Part shown: piece by piece, positions 52,287 through 62,431 of the stretch
Layout of the letters: every line of letters begins with the position of its first letter
Position numbering within the stretch: the stretch's first letter is position 1
Origin: Arsenophonus sp052174115
Lineage (GTDB): Bacteria > Pseudomonadota > Gammaproteobacteria > Enterobacterales > Enterobacteriaceae
Assembly (NCBI GenBank): GCA_052174115.1
Contig: JBQMRX010000001.1
Span: 124,001-188,000, forward strand
Direction of reading: 5' to 3'
DNA length: 64,000 nucleotides
The notes under the pieces: generated by a model
The model's database searches: none
Told to the model about the DNA's origin: nothing
What the model saw: only the letters and a program-made list of their open reading frames with translations
Position numbers and translations under genes: made by a program

Positions 52287-52880
52287 ATGAGATGTATTTT
52301 TCAATTTATTGTTATAATATTTATATTAGTCGGTTGTTCATTAATAAAGAATAAAAAATCAACACCTATTATTACTATTAAACCTATTAAATCTATTAAA
52401 TCTATTAAACCTATTAATCAAGGAATATCTATAATATTTCCAGATTTTATACCTGAAATTAAAAAATTAAAAATAATAAATTGGTCAACATTAGTTATCC
52501 CTTTAATAAATAAATTAATAGAAACTCAAGATATTAAATTAGGAAAATTATTATTAATTGAATCAATTAATAATAATACTAACATGTCAATTCAATCAAT
52601 ACAAGTAACTAATGCTATTGTTAATGCAATTAATAATCATAATATATTTAAATTAGTTTCACAAGATATTGCAGAAAATGCACGAAAAGCTTTAAACTTA
52701 TCTCAAAAAGATAATTTAGTTACTCGAAGTAAAGCCATTGGATTAGGACGTTATATACAAACTGATTATGTACTTTATTCTATTATTTCAGGTGATCAAC
52801 AACAAAGTGAAATTGAAATACAATTAATGGAAACTCAAACCGGTGAAATTCTTTGGTCAGGGAAGAATTATATTGAATAA
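52287..52880 (+). CDS. lpoB: Outer-membrane lipoprotein LpoB, activator of PBP1B
   Basis: It reaches from the outer membrane to stimulate peptidoglycan synthase PBP1B. The product is 197 residues (E. coli 213). A lipoprotein signal runs to the lipobox ILVGC with the lipidated Cys17. The disordered linker, Pro-rich in E. coli, is here shorter and built of a repeated KPI/KSI unit (about residues 32-45), seen in DNA as tandem copies of AAACCTATT/AAATCTATT at 52379-52415. The folded domain aligns well: NNNTNMSIQSIQVTNAIVNA, LNLSQKDNLVTRSKAIGLGR, DYVLYSIISG and TQTGEILWSGKN. AAGGA lies about 10 nt before the ATG. ycfL, which precedes it in E. coli, is missing. Confidence 0.94.
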   Translation: MRCIFQFIVIIFILVGCSLIKNKKSTPIITIKPIKSIKSIKPINQGISIIFPDFIPEIKKLKIINWSTLVIPLINKLIETQDIKLGKLLLIESINNNTNMSIQSIQVTNAIVNAINNHNIFKLVSQDIAENARKALNLSQKDNLVTRSKAIGLGRYIQTDYVLYSIISGDQQQSEIEIQLMETQTGEILWSGKNYIE

Positions 52881-54611
52881 AAAATAAATAAAATATAATA
52901 TTTTATATATATTATTTAATAATAATTTATTTATAAAATTAAGATATTATCTTTATAATAAAAATTATAAATTAATGGTAGTTATCATTAATGTATCTTC
53001 ATTAAAGTATTAATAATTATATTTTAAATAATTATATTTAAATAAAATCGTATTATAATATTATTTCTTATTTAAATAAATAATAAAAAAGAATAATTTT
53101 TTATTATTTATAGATTATCAAATAACAAAATAATAATTAATTATTAAAATAATAATATCACTTATTTTAGTAAAATGATATTATATAAAATAAGAAAATA
53201 ATAATATTATTAAAATTTAAAATAAATAATGATATTCTAGTTGATAATGATAGTATTAATAGTTTTATTATTAATCATTAAAAATATAAATTCATTAAAA
53301 AATAAAATATCATTTTTTAATTTGTTTAATGATTATGTTAAGTTTATTAAAAAATAATAATAAATTATTGAAAATAATATTATTTTATTTTATTTTTTTA
53401 TATTTTATTTAATTTATTTATTATAAAACATAATAATTAAAATATTATTATTAAATTGATATTTTAATATAGTTAAAATTTAATATTAACTAAATTATTT
53501 ATCTATCTATCTCTTTAGTAAATTTAATATAATTTACTTAATAATTTTTTACTTGTTTTTTGTTGAGAGAAAAAGAGTTTTTATTTGTTTTTAATAAAAT
53601 TATTTTTATACAATAAATAATTAAAAAATATTTAAACTAAATTAATTATAATAAATTAAAATTAATAGTATTATTATTCATATTAAAAATAAAAAGATTA
53701 AAATTTATATCCATAATTATTATTTTATTTTTAATTATGTTTTTTAACTAAAATTAATCAACAATATAAAATATAATACTATAAATACTATTATAATTAA
53801 ATAATAATAAGTATAAAATAATTATTAGTAAATAATTTTATAAAAATTATTAAATTAATTTTTAATTATAATAACATAATAATTGAAGTTAAATTATTTA
53901 TTAAATTCTATAATAAATGTTAATAATTAATTATTTTTTTTAAAATTGAATAATAAAAATATTTAATATAATATTCTTTAAAATAATATAATATGTTTTT
54001 TTACTTTTTCTATAGAGATTTACTTAATTAATTATCATAAATTAATTAAGTAAATTAATATTTTATTTTATTATAGCTTATACAAAAACAGTATATATAA
54101 GATACTAATATTATAAATATAATATTAGTAAAAAAAATTAACTTTTATTTTATTTTTAGTAATTAACATAAAATATTTGATTTATTTTAATAACTTAATT
54201 AAGTTAATTATTTTTTAAAGTATTAATTAGCTATGATATAAAATATAAACAATAAAATAAAATTTTATTTTAAAATTTATAATTTTATGTTTTTTAAACA
54301 AATAACTTTATGCTAAATATTTAATATTATTCAATATAAATAGTTTAAATATTATTTATATAATATTAATATTTTAAATATCATTAACTTATTTATTATA
54401 ATAATTTATTACTTAATCATATTCAATAATTTGAATATATGATGCTTAAATATAGAAATAATTAATTATTTCTATATTTCATTTTATTTTATATATTAAA
54501 TTTTATTATATAATTTATTAATATTATAATATAATGTTAATAAATATCATTAATTATATTATTTAGCTTATATTAAATTTTATTTAATTAAATAAAAAAT
54601 AATTAATTAAA
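52881..54611. other. Gene-free tract between lpoB and mfd
   Basis: E. coli has thiK, nagZ, ycfP, ndh and others here; none could be recognised in this 1.7 kb. A perfect inverted repeat with 16-bp arms lies at 54018-54055. Confidence 0.6.
54018..54055. repeat. Perfect inverted repeat (16-bp arms, 6-nt loop)
   Basis: Bases 54018-54033 pair exactly with 54040-54055 around ATCATA. The arms read ATTTACTTAATTAATT. It is 560 bp beyond the mfd stop. Confidence 0.7.
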
Positions 54612-56708
54612 TTATATTTGATTTAACTGAAAATCAGCTATTAATTGATTAATAAAAGTTAATCTTTCAACATATTCAATTAATGGCTTAACAAATTTTA
54701 ATTTATTAGGTCCATCTAATTGATAAATATCTGGTGAATTATTTAATAATGTAATAAAAAAATTAATATTTATTTTATTTTGTTTGCCAAATTCAATAAA
54801 TCCACCTTTTTCATTTACTTCTATTCGTTTAATATTTAATGCTTGTGCATGTATTCGAATAGCGGTAGATTGTAATAATTGTCTACTTGCATCGGGTAAT
54901 TTACCAAAACGATTTATTAGTTCAATTTTTAATTTATTTAATTCATTTTCATATTTAACACTAGCTATCCTTTTATAATAAGATAATCTGAGATTTACAT
55001 CTGGAATATAATAATCAGGAAATAATAACGGCATTCTTAAATCAATTTCAGTTTGTTGACTAATTAGTTCTTCTAAAGATGGCTCCTTACCTTTCTTTAA
55101 AGTTTCAATAGTATTTTTTAGTAATTCCATATAAAGGTTAAATCCTATACTTGTCATTTGTCCACTTTGTTCTTTACCAAGTAATTCTCCTGCTCCACGA
55201 ATTTCTAAATCATGTATAGCTAATGAAAAACCTGCACCAAGATCTTCTAGCGCAGTAATTGCTTTAAATCGTTTTTTCGCATTGACAGTCATAGTTTTTT
55301 GATTTGTTATTAAAAAGTAAGCATAAGCTTGATGGTGAGATCGACCAACTCTACCGCGTAATTGATGTAATTGCGCTAAACCAAAATGATTGGCTCGTTC
55401 AATAATTATTGTATTAACACTAGGAATATCTATTCCAGTCTCAATAATTGTAGTGCAAATTAATACATTAAAATGTTGATGATGAAAATCAATCATTACA
55501 TTTTCTAGATCTCTTTCATGCATTTGTCCATGACCAATAATAAAACGTGCTTTAGGTACAAGTAACTCTAAACGTTCTTTTACTTTTTTGATATATTTCA
55601 CGTCATTAAACAAATAATAAACTTGTCCACCTCGTAATATTTCACGGGAAATTGCTTCTTGAACAATTAAGTCATCATATTGATAAACAAAAGTTTTAAC
55701 TGGTAATCGATAAAGAGGAGGAGTAGCAATAATAGATAAGTCACGCATTTCAGTTATTGCCATATTTAGAGTTCGAGGAATAGGCGTTGCAGTTAATGTT
55801 AAAATATCAATATTAACGCGCATTGATTTAATTAATTCTTTTTGACGAACACCAAAACGATGCTCTTCATCAATAATTAATAATCCCAGTGCTTTCCAAG
55901 ATATATTATTTTGTAGTAATCTATGAGTACCAATTAAGATATTTATTTTTCCTTTAGCTACTTCATTAATAATTAATTGTTGTTCTTTTGCATTACGAAA
56001 ACGTGATAACATTTCAATACGTACTGGCCATTTAGAAAATCTAGAACAAAAATTATCGAAATGTTGTTGTGCTAATAGTGTTGTTGGAACAAGCATTATA
56101 ACTTGTTGATTATTAGTTACTGCTAAGAATGCTGCTCGCATAGCTACTTCTGTTTTACCAAATCCAACATCACCACAAATTAAACGATCCATTGCAGTTG
56201 GTTGACGCATATCATTTAAAACAGCATTAATTGCCTGTTCTTGATCAATTGTTGTTTTAAAAGGAAAATCTTGACAAAAAAGCTGATATTGTATTTCATC
56301 ATATTTAAAAGCAAAACTAAATCTTATATTACGCTGAGCATGCATATCTAATAATTCAGCTGCAATATCACGAATTTTTTCAACAGCTTTTTGTTTCACT
56401 TTATTCCAAACATCTCCACCTAATTTATGTAAAGGCACATTTTCATCATTATCACCTATATAACGACTAATTAAATTTATTGATGAAACAGGGACATAAA
56501 GTTTATCATTACCTGCATAAGTTAATATTAAATATTCAGCTTGAATACCTCCAGCTACTAAAGTGATTAAACCATGATAACGTCCAATCCCATGTTCGAG
56601 ATGAACAACAGGTTGTTTTATTTGTAATTCTGTTAAATTACGAATATAAATATCTATATTGATATTTTTATATTGATTAATTTCATGTAAAGTAATTTGT
56701 TTACCCAT
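54612..56708 (-). CDS. mfd: Transcription-repair coupling factor Mfd, C-terminal 698 residues only
   Basis: Mfd pushes stalled RNA polymerase off damaged DNA and recruits UvrA. This frame corresponds to E. coli residues from about 450 to the end of 1148. It keeps the RNA polymerase-interacting domain (QPVVHLEHGIGRYHGL, LYVPVSSINLISRY), the Walker A GDVGFGKT (179-186), DEEHRFG (280-286), TLTATPIPRTLN, the translocation motif region GRVGRSHHQAYAY, and the C-terminal domain to QLIADFQ. The first Met lies inside the family alignment (ICEKEIMGKQI against ICESDLLGERV), and a TAA nine codons before that Met closes the frame. The missing N-terminal part is a fossil upstream. A weak AAAGAG precedes the Met. 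It may be a minimal motor protein or a recent pseudogene. Confidence 0.9.
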   Translation of the reverse strand: MGKQITLHEINQYKNINIDIYIRNLTELQIKQPVVHLEHGIGRYHGLITLVAGGIQAEYLILTYAGNDKLYVPVSSINLISRYIGDNDENVPLHKLGGDVWNKVKQKAVEKIRDIAAELLDMHAQRNIRFSFAFKYDEIQYQLFCQDFPFKTTIDQEQAINAVLNDMRQPTAMDRLICGDVGFGKTEVAMRAAFLAVTNNQQVIMLVPTTLLAQQHFDNFCSRFSKWPVRIEMLSRFRNAKEQQLIINEVAKGKINILIGTHRLLQNNISWKALGLLIIDEEHRFGVRQKELIKSMRVNIDILTLTATPIPRTLNMAITEMRDLSIIATPPLYRLPVKTFVYQYDDLIVQEAISREILRGGQVYYLFNDVKYIKKVKERLELLVPKARFIIGHGQMHERDLENVMIDFHHQHFNVLICTTIIETGIDIPSVNTIIIERANHFGLAQLHQLRGRVGRSHHQAYAYFLITNQKTMTVNAKKRFKAITALEDLGAGFSLAIHDLEIRGAGELLGKEQSGQMTSIGFNLYMELLKNTIETLKKGKEPSLEELISQQTEIDLRMPLLFPDYYIPDVNLRLSYYKRIASVKYENELNKLKIELINRFGKLPDASRQLLQSTAIRIHAQALNIKRIEVNEKGGFIEFGKQNKININFFITLLNNSPDIYQLDGPNKLKFVKPLIEYVERLTFINQLIADFQLNQI

Positions 56709-57991
56709 GATCTCTTTTTCACAAATGATGTCAATTTATTAATATATTTTTATAAAACCATTATCAATTAAGCTAATAGTAATATAAAGGCCAGATTCAT
56801 TGGCTTCGTTAAAAATTTTAATAAAAATAAAATTTATTTTTATTCACAGTAAAAGTTTTAGTACTATTTTATACCATTCGGTACTTTTTGTTGAAAAAAT
56901 AATTCTGTCATCAAAATTTTTAATAAATTGTATTAATTTATTAAGTGGATTTTTATGTTGATAGTTAATACTTAAATCAGGTAAAACTAAATAAGGCAAA
57001 TTAATATTACTTAATTTTTTAACAATAGATTCAACAGAAATTTTAATATGAGGTCATATTTTGATATTTTAATTAAGTTGTTTTTTTATTTAGAAAAAGT
57101 TTATTTATCGGAAATAAAGGATGTATAAAATCAATATTTTTACTCTTATAGTATACTGATAGATATTAGCTAAAATTTATCAGTAGTCGCTACTAAATCT
57201 TGCATAATTAATAAAATATTAACAAGAAAATAATCAAACAAAGAAGATAATAGATGATTGAAAAAAATGGTTGCTAATATTCAATTCCTGATGATAGTGC
57301 TTTTTATTAATTTGTTGATAAATATGTTTAATATTATATTCTATATTAAAATGTTTTCGTCATTGATTATAAAATAATTCAATATCTTTATTATCTATTG
57401 AAAATTCATTGATAGGTAATAAACTTATTTTTTCAACTTTATTAATAATTAGTTTTGTATTGATATTAATTTTTTTAAAATTGTTGATTTTATTGTTAAA
57501 AAATTAATTCGATAAAAATTTTCGCTGCATATTAGAAATAAATCAAGCAATCCTCCATAAGCTGAATATTTATTATGCTTAAATATTTAATCAACATATT
57601 GATATAATCACTTTTATCAAGATTATTATGTAATTTTTATATGATAACTTATACACATTATGTATAACTAATTTGTTGTTAGTTATAAAATTAACAGGAC
57701 GAACTTTTTGTATTAATGTATTAATAAGAAGAATTAATAAACTTTTTATTAAAGTTAGTATACGCTAAAGATTAGCTAGTCTTTTTGAAATAATTTTTTA
57801 TATGGAGAAAAATTATCATAAGATAATATTTGATACTCAGAAAAAATTCTGATTGAATTTTTAAAAAATAACTGTATTTCATTGCGTAATTTTAAAGTAT
57901 TATGTATATCTTGAGTGATCAAAACGGACAAGGTTATTGGATGGATAGCATTTGATAATATTAGCGCACTTAAGAGCATCTGCTCTACCAA
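56709..57991 (-). pseudogene. mfd: Shattered N-terminal part of mfd (UvrB-like and UvrA-binding domains)
   Basis: The minus strand upstream of the open mfd frame carries ordered remnants. From the old start at 57991 a 71-codon open stretch reads MVEQMLLSALILSN, then LKLRNEIQLFF and LSYDNFSPYKKL, matching E. coli Mfd LRLHDEISQF and LPYDSFSPHQD. It ends at a TAG. Near 56880-56990 LVLPDLSINYQHKNPLNKLI and IKNFDDRIIFSTKS match KLPDLAVQAQQKAPLDALR and LETFDGPVVFSVES. Stops and frame shifts fill the rest. Together with the C-terminal frame this accounts for one full-length mfd spanning 54612-57991. Confidence 0.85.
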
Positions 57992-58078
57992 TTAGAGATT
58001 CTAAATGATATATCATTTTTTGTTTTAGTAATTGATAATAATATTTTAAAATCATAAATATTAAATTTAAGATAGTTC

Positions 58079-58113
58079 CATTTAGTAATATTACCCTTTA
58101 TTATTACTAAATG
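58079..58113 (+). terminator. Terminator-like hairpin immediately upstream of lolC
   Basis: A perfect 12-bp stem (58079-58090 with 58102-58113) with an 11-nt loop is followed by TTTTTATTTTT on the plus strand, the form of an intrinsic terminator. It ends 37 nt before the lolC ATG. No plus-strand gene precedes it. It could be an attenuator in the lolCDE leader or a relic. Confidence 0.6.
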
Positions 58114-58150
58114 TTTTTATTTTTAATAGAAAAAAGGCATATTTAATTTT

Positions 58151-59353
58151 ATGTTTCAATCTGTTGTTTTTTATATTAGCCTGCGTTATATTCACAAACA
58201 AACTAGTAGTCGATTTAATCGGTTTGTATCGAGTTTATCTACAATTGGTATTGCATTAGGTGTCATGGCATTGATTACTGTCACTTCTGTTATGAATGGT
58301 TTTGAATACTTATTACAACAAAATATTTTAACATACATTCCACAGGTTATTTTAACAACACCTAAAGGTAATTTTAATCCAAATCAATATCCAGCAAAAA
58401 ATATAACTTATTTAAAAGGAATTAATCGTATCAGTAAAATTGTAAAAAATGATATTGTATTGCAAAGTAAACAAAATATAGGAGTTGCTGTAATGATTGG
58501 TGTTAATGAAGAATGGACTGAACCTTTATTAAATCATCTACAAAATATTAATCCTAGCATATTAATAGCTGGTAGTTATCATGTTATTTTGGGTATAAAA
58601 TTAGCTGAGCAATTAAAAATAAAACAAGGAGATCAATTAAGGTTAATTGTTCCTGAAGTTAATCAACTTACTCCTATAGGTAGAATACCTAGCCAACGTT
58701 TATTCACTGTAGTTGGTTTTTTTTGTACTAAAGGTGAAGCGGATAATAATGAATTATTAGTTAATCAACAAGATGCAGCACGATTAATGCGTTATCCTAT
58801 TGGTAATATTACTGGTTGGCGTCTTTATCTTAATGAACCTTTAATTGTTGATAAATTAAGTAAACAAAAATTGCCGACAGGTATGATATGGAAGGATTGG
58901 AGAGAACAAAAAGGTGAGTTTTTTCAATCAGTTAAAATTGAAAAAAATATAATGAGATTATTATTGAGTTTAATTATTATTGGAGCTTGTTTTAATATTA
59001 TTACTTCACTTTCATTATTGGTCATGGAAAAAGAGTTTGAAATAGCTATTTTACAAACATTTGGTTTAAAACAATATCAAATTATATTTATTTTTATGTT
59101 GCAAGGTATTAGCAATGGAATTATTGGTACAATTATTGGTACATTATTAGGTCTATTTATTACAAGTCAGCTTAATACAATAATGCCAATATTTGGTTTA
59201 TTAGTTAAAGGTGTAAAATTACCAATATTTATTAATTTTATACATATTATATTGATTATTTTATCTTCAATCATTATTTCATTTTTAGCTACTATTTATC
59301 CATCTTGGCGAGCAGCAACTATTCAACCTGCAGAGGCTTTACGTTATGAATAA
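58151..59353 (+). CDS. lolC: Lipoprotein-releasing ABC transporter permease LolC
   Basis: With LolD and LolE it lifts lipoproteins from the inner membrane and hands them to LolA. The 400-residue product matches E. coli (399). Four membrane segments are expected, with the first after RFNRFVSSLSTIGIALGVMALIT, a large periplasmic domain (about 50-265), and three C-terminal segments. The LolA-capturing hook is kept in PIGRIPSQRLF. The C-terminus WRAATIQPAEALRYE is typical. AAAGG lies about 12 nt upstream. Its stop overlaps the lolD start by 8 bp. Presence of LolCDE shows that an outer membrane with lipoproteins (LpoB among them) is maintained. Confidence 0.97.
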   Translation: MFQSVVFYISLRYIHKQTSSRFNRFVSSLSTIGIALGVMALITVTSVMNGFEYLLQQNILTYIPQVILTTPKGNFNPNQYPAKNITYLKGINRISKIVKNDIVLQSKQNIGVAVMIGVNEEWTEPLLNHLQNINPSILIAGSYHVILGIKLAEQLKIKQGDQLRLIVPEVNQLTPIGRIPSQRLFTVVGFFCTKGEADNNELLVNQQDAARLMRYPIGNITGWRLYLNEPLIVDKLSKQKLPTGMIWKDWREQKGEFFQSVKIEKNIMRLLLSLIIIGACFNIITSLSLLVMEKEFEIAILQTFGLKQYQIIFIFMLQGISNGIIGTIIGTLLGLFITSQLNTIMPIFGLLVKGVKLPIFINFIHIILIILSSIIISFLATIYPSWRAATIQPAEALRYE

Positions 59354-60023
59354 TTACCCATTATTAATTTGCCAAGATCTCTGTAAATATTATCAAGATG
59401 GTAAAATTGTAGTCAATGTACTTAAAAATATCTCTTTTTCTATAAAAAAAAGTGAAATGATAGCAATTTTAGGTAATTCTGGCTCTGGAAAGAGTACATT
59501 ACTCCATTTATTAGGTGGATTAGACGCGCTAACTAGTGGTGATATTATTTTTAACGGTAAAAAAATTAATTCTCTTTCTAATAATAAAAAAGCAGAGTTA
59601 CGCAATCAAGAATTAGGATTTATTTATCAATTTCATCATTTATTAACGGATTTTACTGCGATAGAAAATGTTATGATACCATTATTAATTGGAGGAATGA
59701 CTTATATAAAAGCTCACAAAAAAGCTGATAAAATGTTAGCAGCTGTAGGATTATCACATCGAGTAAATCATCGATCTGCTGAATTATCTGGTGGTGAACG
59801 TCAACGAGTTGCAATTGCTCGCGCAATAATTAATGAGCCTGTTTTAGTGTTAGCAGATGAACCAACAGGTAATTTAGATTTGCATAATGCAAGTGTTATT
59901 TTTGATTTATTAATGGATCTTAATTTACAAAAAGGAACAGCATTATTAGTTGTAACTCATGATTTACAACTTGCTAGTCGTTTAACGCGTCAATTGGAAA
60001 TATGTGATGGTTATTTACAATAA
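59346..60023 (+). CDS. lolD: Lipoprotein-releasing ABC transporter ATPase LolD
   Basis: The ATPase that powers LolCDE. The 225-residue product (E. coli 233) has Walker A GNSGSGKST at 43-51, the Q-loop in IYQFHHLL, the signature LSGGERQR at 147-154, Walker B VLVLADEP followed by TGNLD, and the switch histidine in VVTHD. It lacks the last eight or so residues of E. coli LolD. The ATG overlaps the lolC stop (ATGAATAA), with AGAGG upstream inside lolC, so the two are translationally coupled. All catalytic motifs are intact. Confidence 0.98.
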   Translation: MNNYPLLICQDLCKYYQDGKIVVNVLKNISFSIKKSEMIAILGNSGSGKSTLLHLLGGLDALTSGDIIFNGKKINSLSNNKKAELRNQELGFIYQFHHLLTDFTAIENVMIPLLIGGMTYIKAHKKADKMLAAVGLSHRVNHRSAELSGGERQRVAIARAIINEPVLVLADEPTGNLDLHNASVIFDLLMDLNLQKGTALLVVTHDLQLASRLTRQLEICDGYLQ

Positions 60024-60055
60024 TAATTTCATTTTAATTAAAGTGTAATAATATC

Positions 60056-61303
60056 ATGGTAAAATTACCTTTTACATTAAAAATTGCACTTCGTTTTAAT
60101 CAAAATAAAAAAAAGACTAACTTAGTTTCATTGATATCAATTATTTCTATATTTGGTATAGTACTTGGTGTTTCAGTTTTAATTATTGGTTTAAGTGCAA
60201 TGAATGGTTTTGAATTTGAATTAAAAAAACGTATACTTTCAATTGTTCTTCATGGACAAATTTCAGCAATTAATCAACCTTATTTAAATTGGCGAGTTGA
60301 TTTAGATAAAGTTCGACAAACACCAGGTGTTCTTGGTGTATCACCATATATTAATTTTACTGGATTGCTTGAAAAGGATAGTAAATTAAAAGCAATTAAA
60401 ATAATTGGTGTTGATTTATTATCAGAGAAATTAGTTAGTTCATTACCTAATTTTATATTAAATAATGCATGGCAAAAATTTAAACCAAATAATAATGAAA
60501 TTATTTTAGGTCAAGGTATAGCAGAAACATTAAAAGTTTTACCTGGAGATCATCTTACCATCATGATTCCTAATCATGATGGTAAGATGTATATTCAACA
60601 ACCAAATAAAATTAATGCTAATGTTATCGGAATATTTAAATTAAATAGCATCTTAGATCATCAATTAGCAATTGTACCATTGCAAGATGCACAGAAGTAT
60701 TTGGCATATGGTGATGGTATTACTGGTTTTCAGATTAGTGTAAGTGATATTTTTTCCGCTAATAAAATTGTTTATAATGCAGGTATAAATACTGGTCATT
60801 ATGTTACTATTAAAAGTTGGATAACAGATTATGGTTATATTTATAATGATATTCAAATAGTCAGGAGTATAATATATCTTTCTATGATACTAGTAATTAG
60901 CGTTGCTTGCTTTAATATTATATCTACGTTGGTAATAGCAGTAAAAGATAAAAGTATTGATATTGCAATATTAAGAACACTCGGCGGTAAAGATAGTTTT
61001 ATTCGTGCTATTTTTTTATGGTATGGATTAATAACTGGAATAATTGGTTGTTTTATTGGTGTATTACTTGGTATTTTTATATCATTAAATTTAACAACTA
61101 TTATTAAATATATAGAAAATATTATAAATCATCCAATTTTATTTGGTGATATTTATTTTATTGATTTCTTACCATCTAAGATCCATAATATGGATATATT
61201 TTATATTACATTAACTACATTAATTTTAAGTTTATTAGCTAGTTGGTATCCAGCTAAACGAGCAACAAAAATAGATCCAGTACGAATTTTAAGTAGGAAA
61301 TAA
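60056..61303 (+). CDS. lolE: Lipoprotein-releasing ABC transporter permease LolE
   Basis: The second permease, which first receives lipoproteins in the LolCDE cycle. The 415-residue product matches E. coli (414). Conserved blocks are LVSLISIISIFGIVLGVSVL, GLSAMNGFE, PYINFTGLLE, IVRSIIYLSMILVISVACFN, DIAILRTLGGKDSFI, GDIYFIDFLPS and SWYPAKRATKIDPVRIL. It starts 32 nt after lolD without a strong ribosome-binding site. Inside the periplasmic domain an 18-bp perfect inverted repeat (60551-60589) encodes HLTIMIPNHDGKM, where the second half differs from the E. coli sequence (NSNPEHKL) while the first half is conserved. The frame is open. Confidence 0.97.
   Translation: MVKLPFTLKIALRFNQNKKKTNLVSLISIISIFGIVLGVSVLIIGLSAMNGFEFELKKRILSIVLHGQISAINQPYLNWRVDLDKVRQTPGVLGVSPYINFTGLLEKDSKLKAIKIIGVDLLSEKLVSSLPNFILNNAWQKFKPNNNEIILGQGIAETLKVLPGDHLTIMIPNHDGKMYIQQPNKINANVIGIFKLNSILDHQLAIVPLQDAQKYLAYGDGITGFQISVSDIFSANKIVYNAGINTGHYVTIKSWITDYGYIYNDIQIVRSIIYLSMILVISVACFNIISTLVIAVKDKSIDIAILRTLGGKDSFIRAIFLWYGLITGIIGCFIGVLLGIFISLNLTTIIKYIENIINHPILFGDIYFIDFLPSKIHNMDIFYITLTTLILSLLASWYPAKRATKIDPVRILSRK
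60551..60589. repeat. Perfect inverted repeat inside the lolE coding sequence (18-bp arms, 3-nt loop)
   Basis: Bases 60551-60568 are the exact reverse complement of 60572-60589, with CCT between. The arm CATCTTACCATCATGATT contains six G/C pairs, so low complexity does not explain it. Length is a multiple of three in register, and the frame stays open through it. Confidence 0.9.
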
Positions 61304-61386
61304 TAATTATTATATTGTTTTATTAAAAAATAAAATCGTTTAATTGAAAATAATGGAACATTTTAGATAAAAAGGATACCGTTTAA

Positions 61387-61479
61387 GTGAAGCGATTTCA
61401 TTGTAGACTTAGAAAATTACGAAAAAAAAAATTACATATACGAAGATTTCGTTGTTGTCTTTTTTATCAAGATAAATAA
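61387..61479 (+). pseudogene. cobB: N-terminal remnant of NAD-dependent deacylase CobB
   Basis: An open 30-codon stretch starting with GTG reads RFHCRLRKLRKKKLHIRR then FRCCLFYQDK before TAA. It matches the basic N-terminal extension of E. coli CobB (RFRKNKRRLRERLRQRIFFRDK). cobB follows lolE (and nagK) in enterobacteria, so position agrees. An AAGGAT lies about 12 nt upstream. No sirtuin-domain sequence (GAGIS, HMHGE, CHCC) follows, so the enzyme is lost. The open basic peptide may be chance survival. Confidence 0.75.
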
Positions 61480-62431
61480 TTGATTGATAATGTAAAAATA
61501 TTATTTTTAAGTAGTATTAAGATTGCTATTAACTATAAAATTTTTACTTTTTAACTTAAATAAAAATCAATTATAATGTTACTTAATAAATTAATATTAA
61601 AATATAATAAATATCTTTATATATATTAGTTATTTGTAATATTGTTTTGATGAATTAAAATAATTAATTTAATGAGTATTTATATATTAATTATATAATA
61701 TTTAATAAAAATAAATCTAGTAAAATAATAATTATATTTTTATAATTATTTTATATAATTATAAAAATTTATAAAAACTCTAGTATAAATAGATAAATTC
61801 TTTATTATAATTATAAATAAAATTAAAAAATTCATATATTAATATAAATAAATAATAACATCAAAATTAACCTTAAAACTTTAAAATAGATATAAAACTA
61901 ACAAAATATTAAATACCTATAATGTTTATTTTTATTAAAAATAATTTAAAATTTAAACATAAAAGTTATTTTATCATGTTTTATAATTAAATATAAATTT
62001 ATTTAACTATATTATATATTAGATATATTATATTTAATGATACTTATCTATTTCAATGTAAACAACTAAAAAACATAATATTTTTTAATTTGTAAAAAAT
62101 CATTTAAGATTTAAAAAACTATAATTATTTTTAATTTTAAATTAAGATATTAATTATTTTAAATATTAAATTTAATATTTAAAATAATTTTTTCGATATT
62201 ATAAAAAATTAAAAAATAAATTGATAAAATATTTTATTAAAATTTATCAATAAAAAATAAAAAATATAATATTAATTAAAATTAAATAATAATTTAAATA
62301 AATATCTCTTAAAACTAATATAATTATTTATTAAATTTATTTCATTATAATATTAAAATTAACATATAAAGATAAATTTAATTGATTAATAATTAATCAA
62401 TTAAAAATTAAATTAAGTTAACAAAATTTAA
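61480..62431. other. Gene-free tract after the cobB remnant
   Basis: About 950 bp of A/T sequence up to the tRNA gene. It probably includes the rest of cobB, but no CobB motif was recognised. Confidence 0.55.

Noticed and set aside
57776..57991. 71-codon minus-strand open frame considered as an independent small gene.
   Set aside because: Its sequence matches the Mfd N-terminus in order and position, so it is part of the mfd fossil.
57946..58010. Minus-strand sequence resembling a tRNA D-arm (TTGGTAGAGCAGATGCTC) that suggested a degraded tRNA.
   Set aside because: The same bases encode the N-terminus of the mfd fossil, and no acceptor or T-arm could be built around it.
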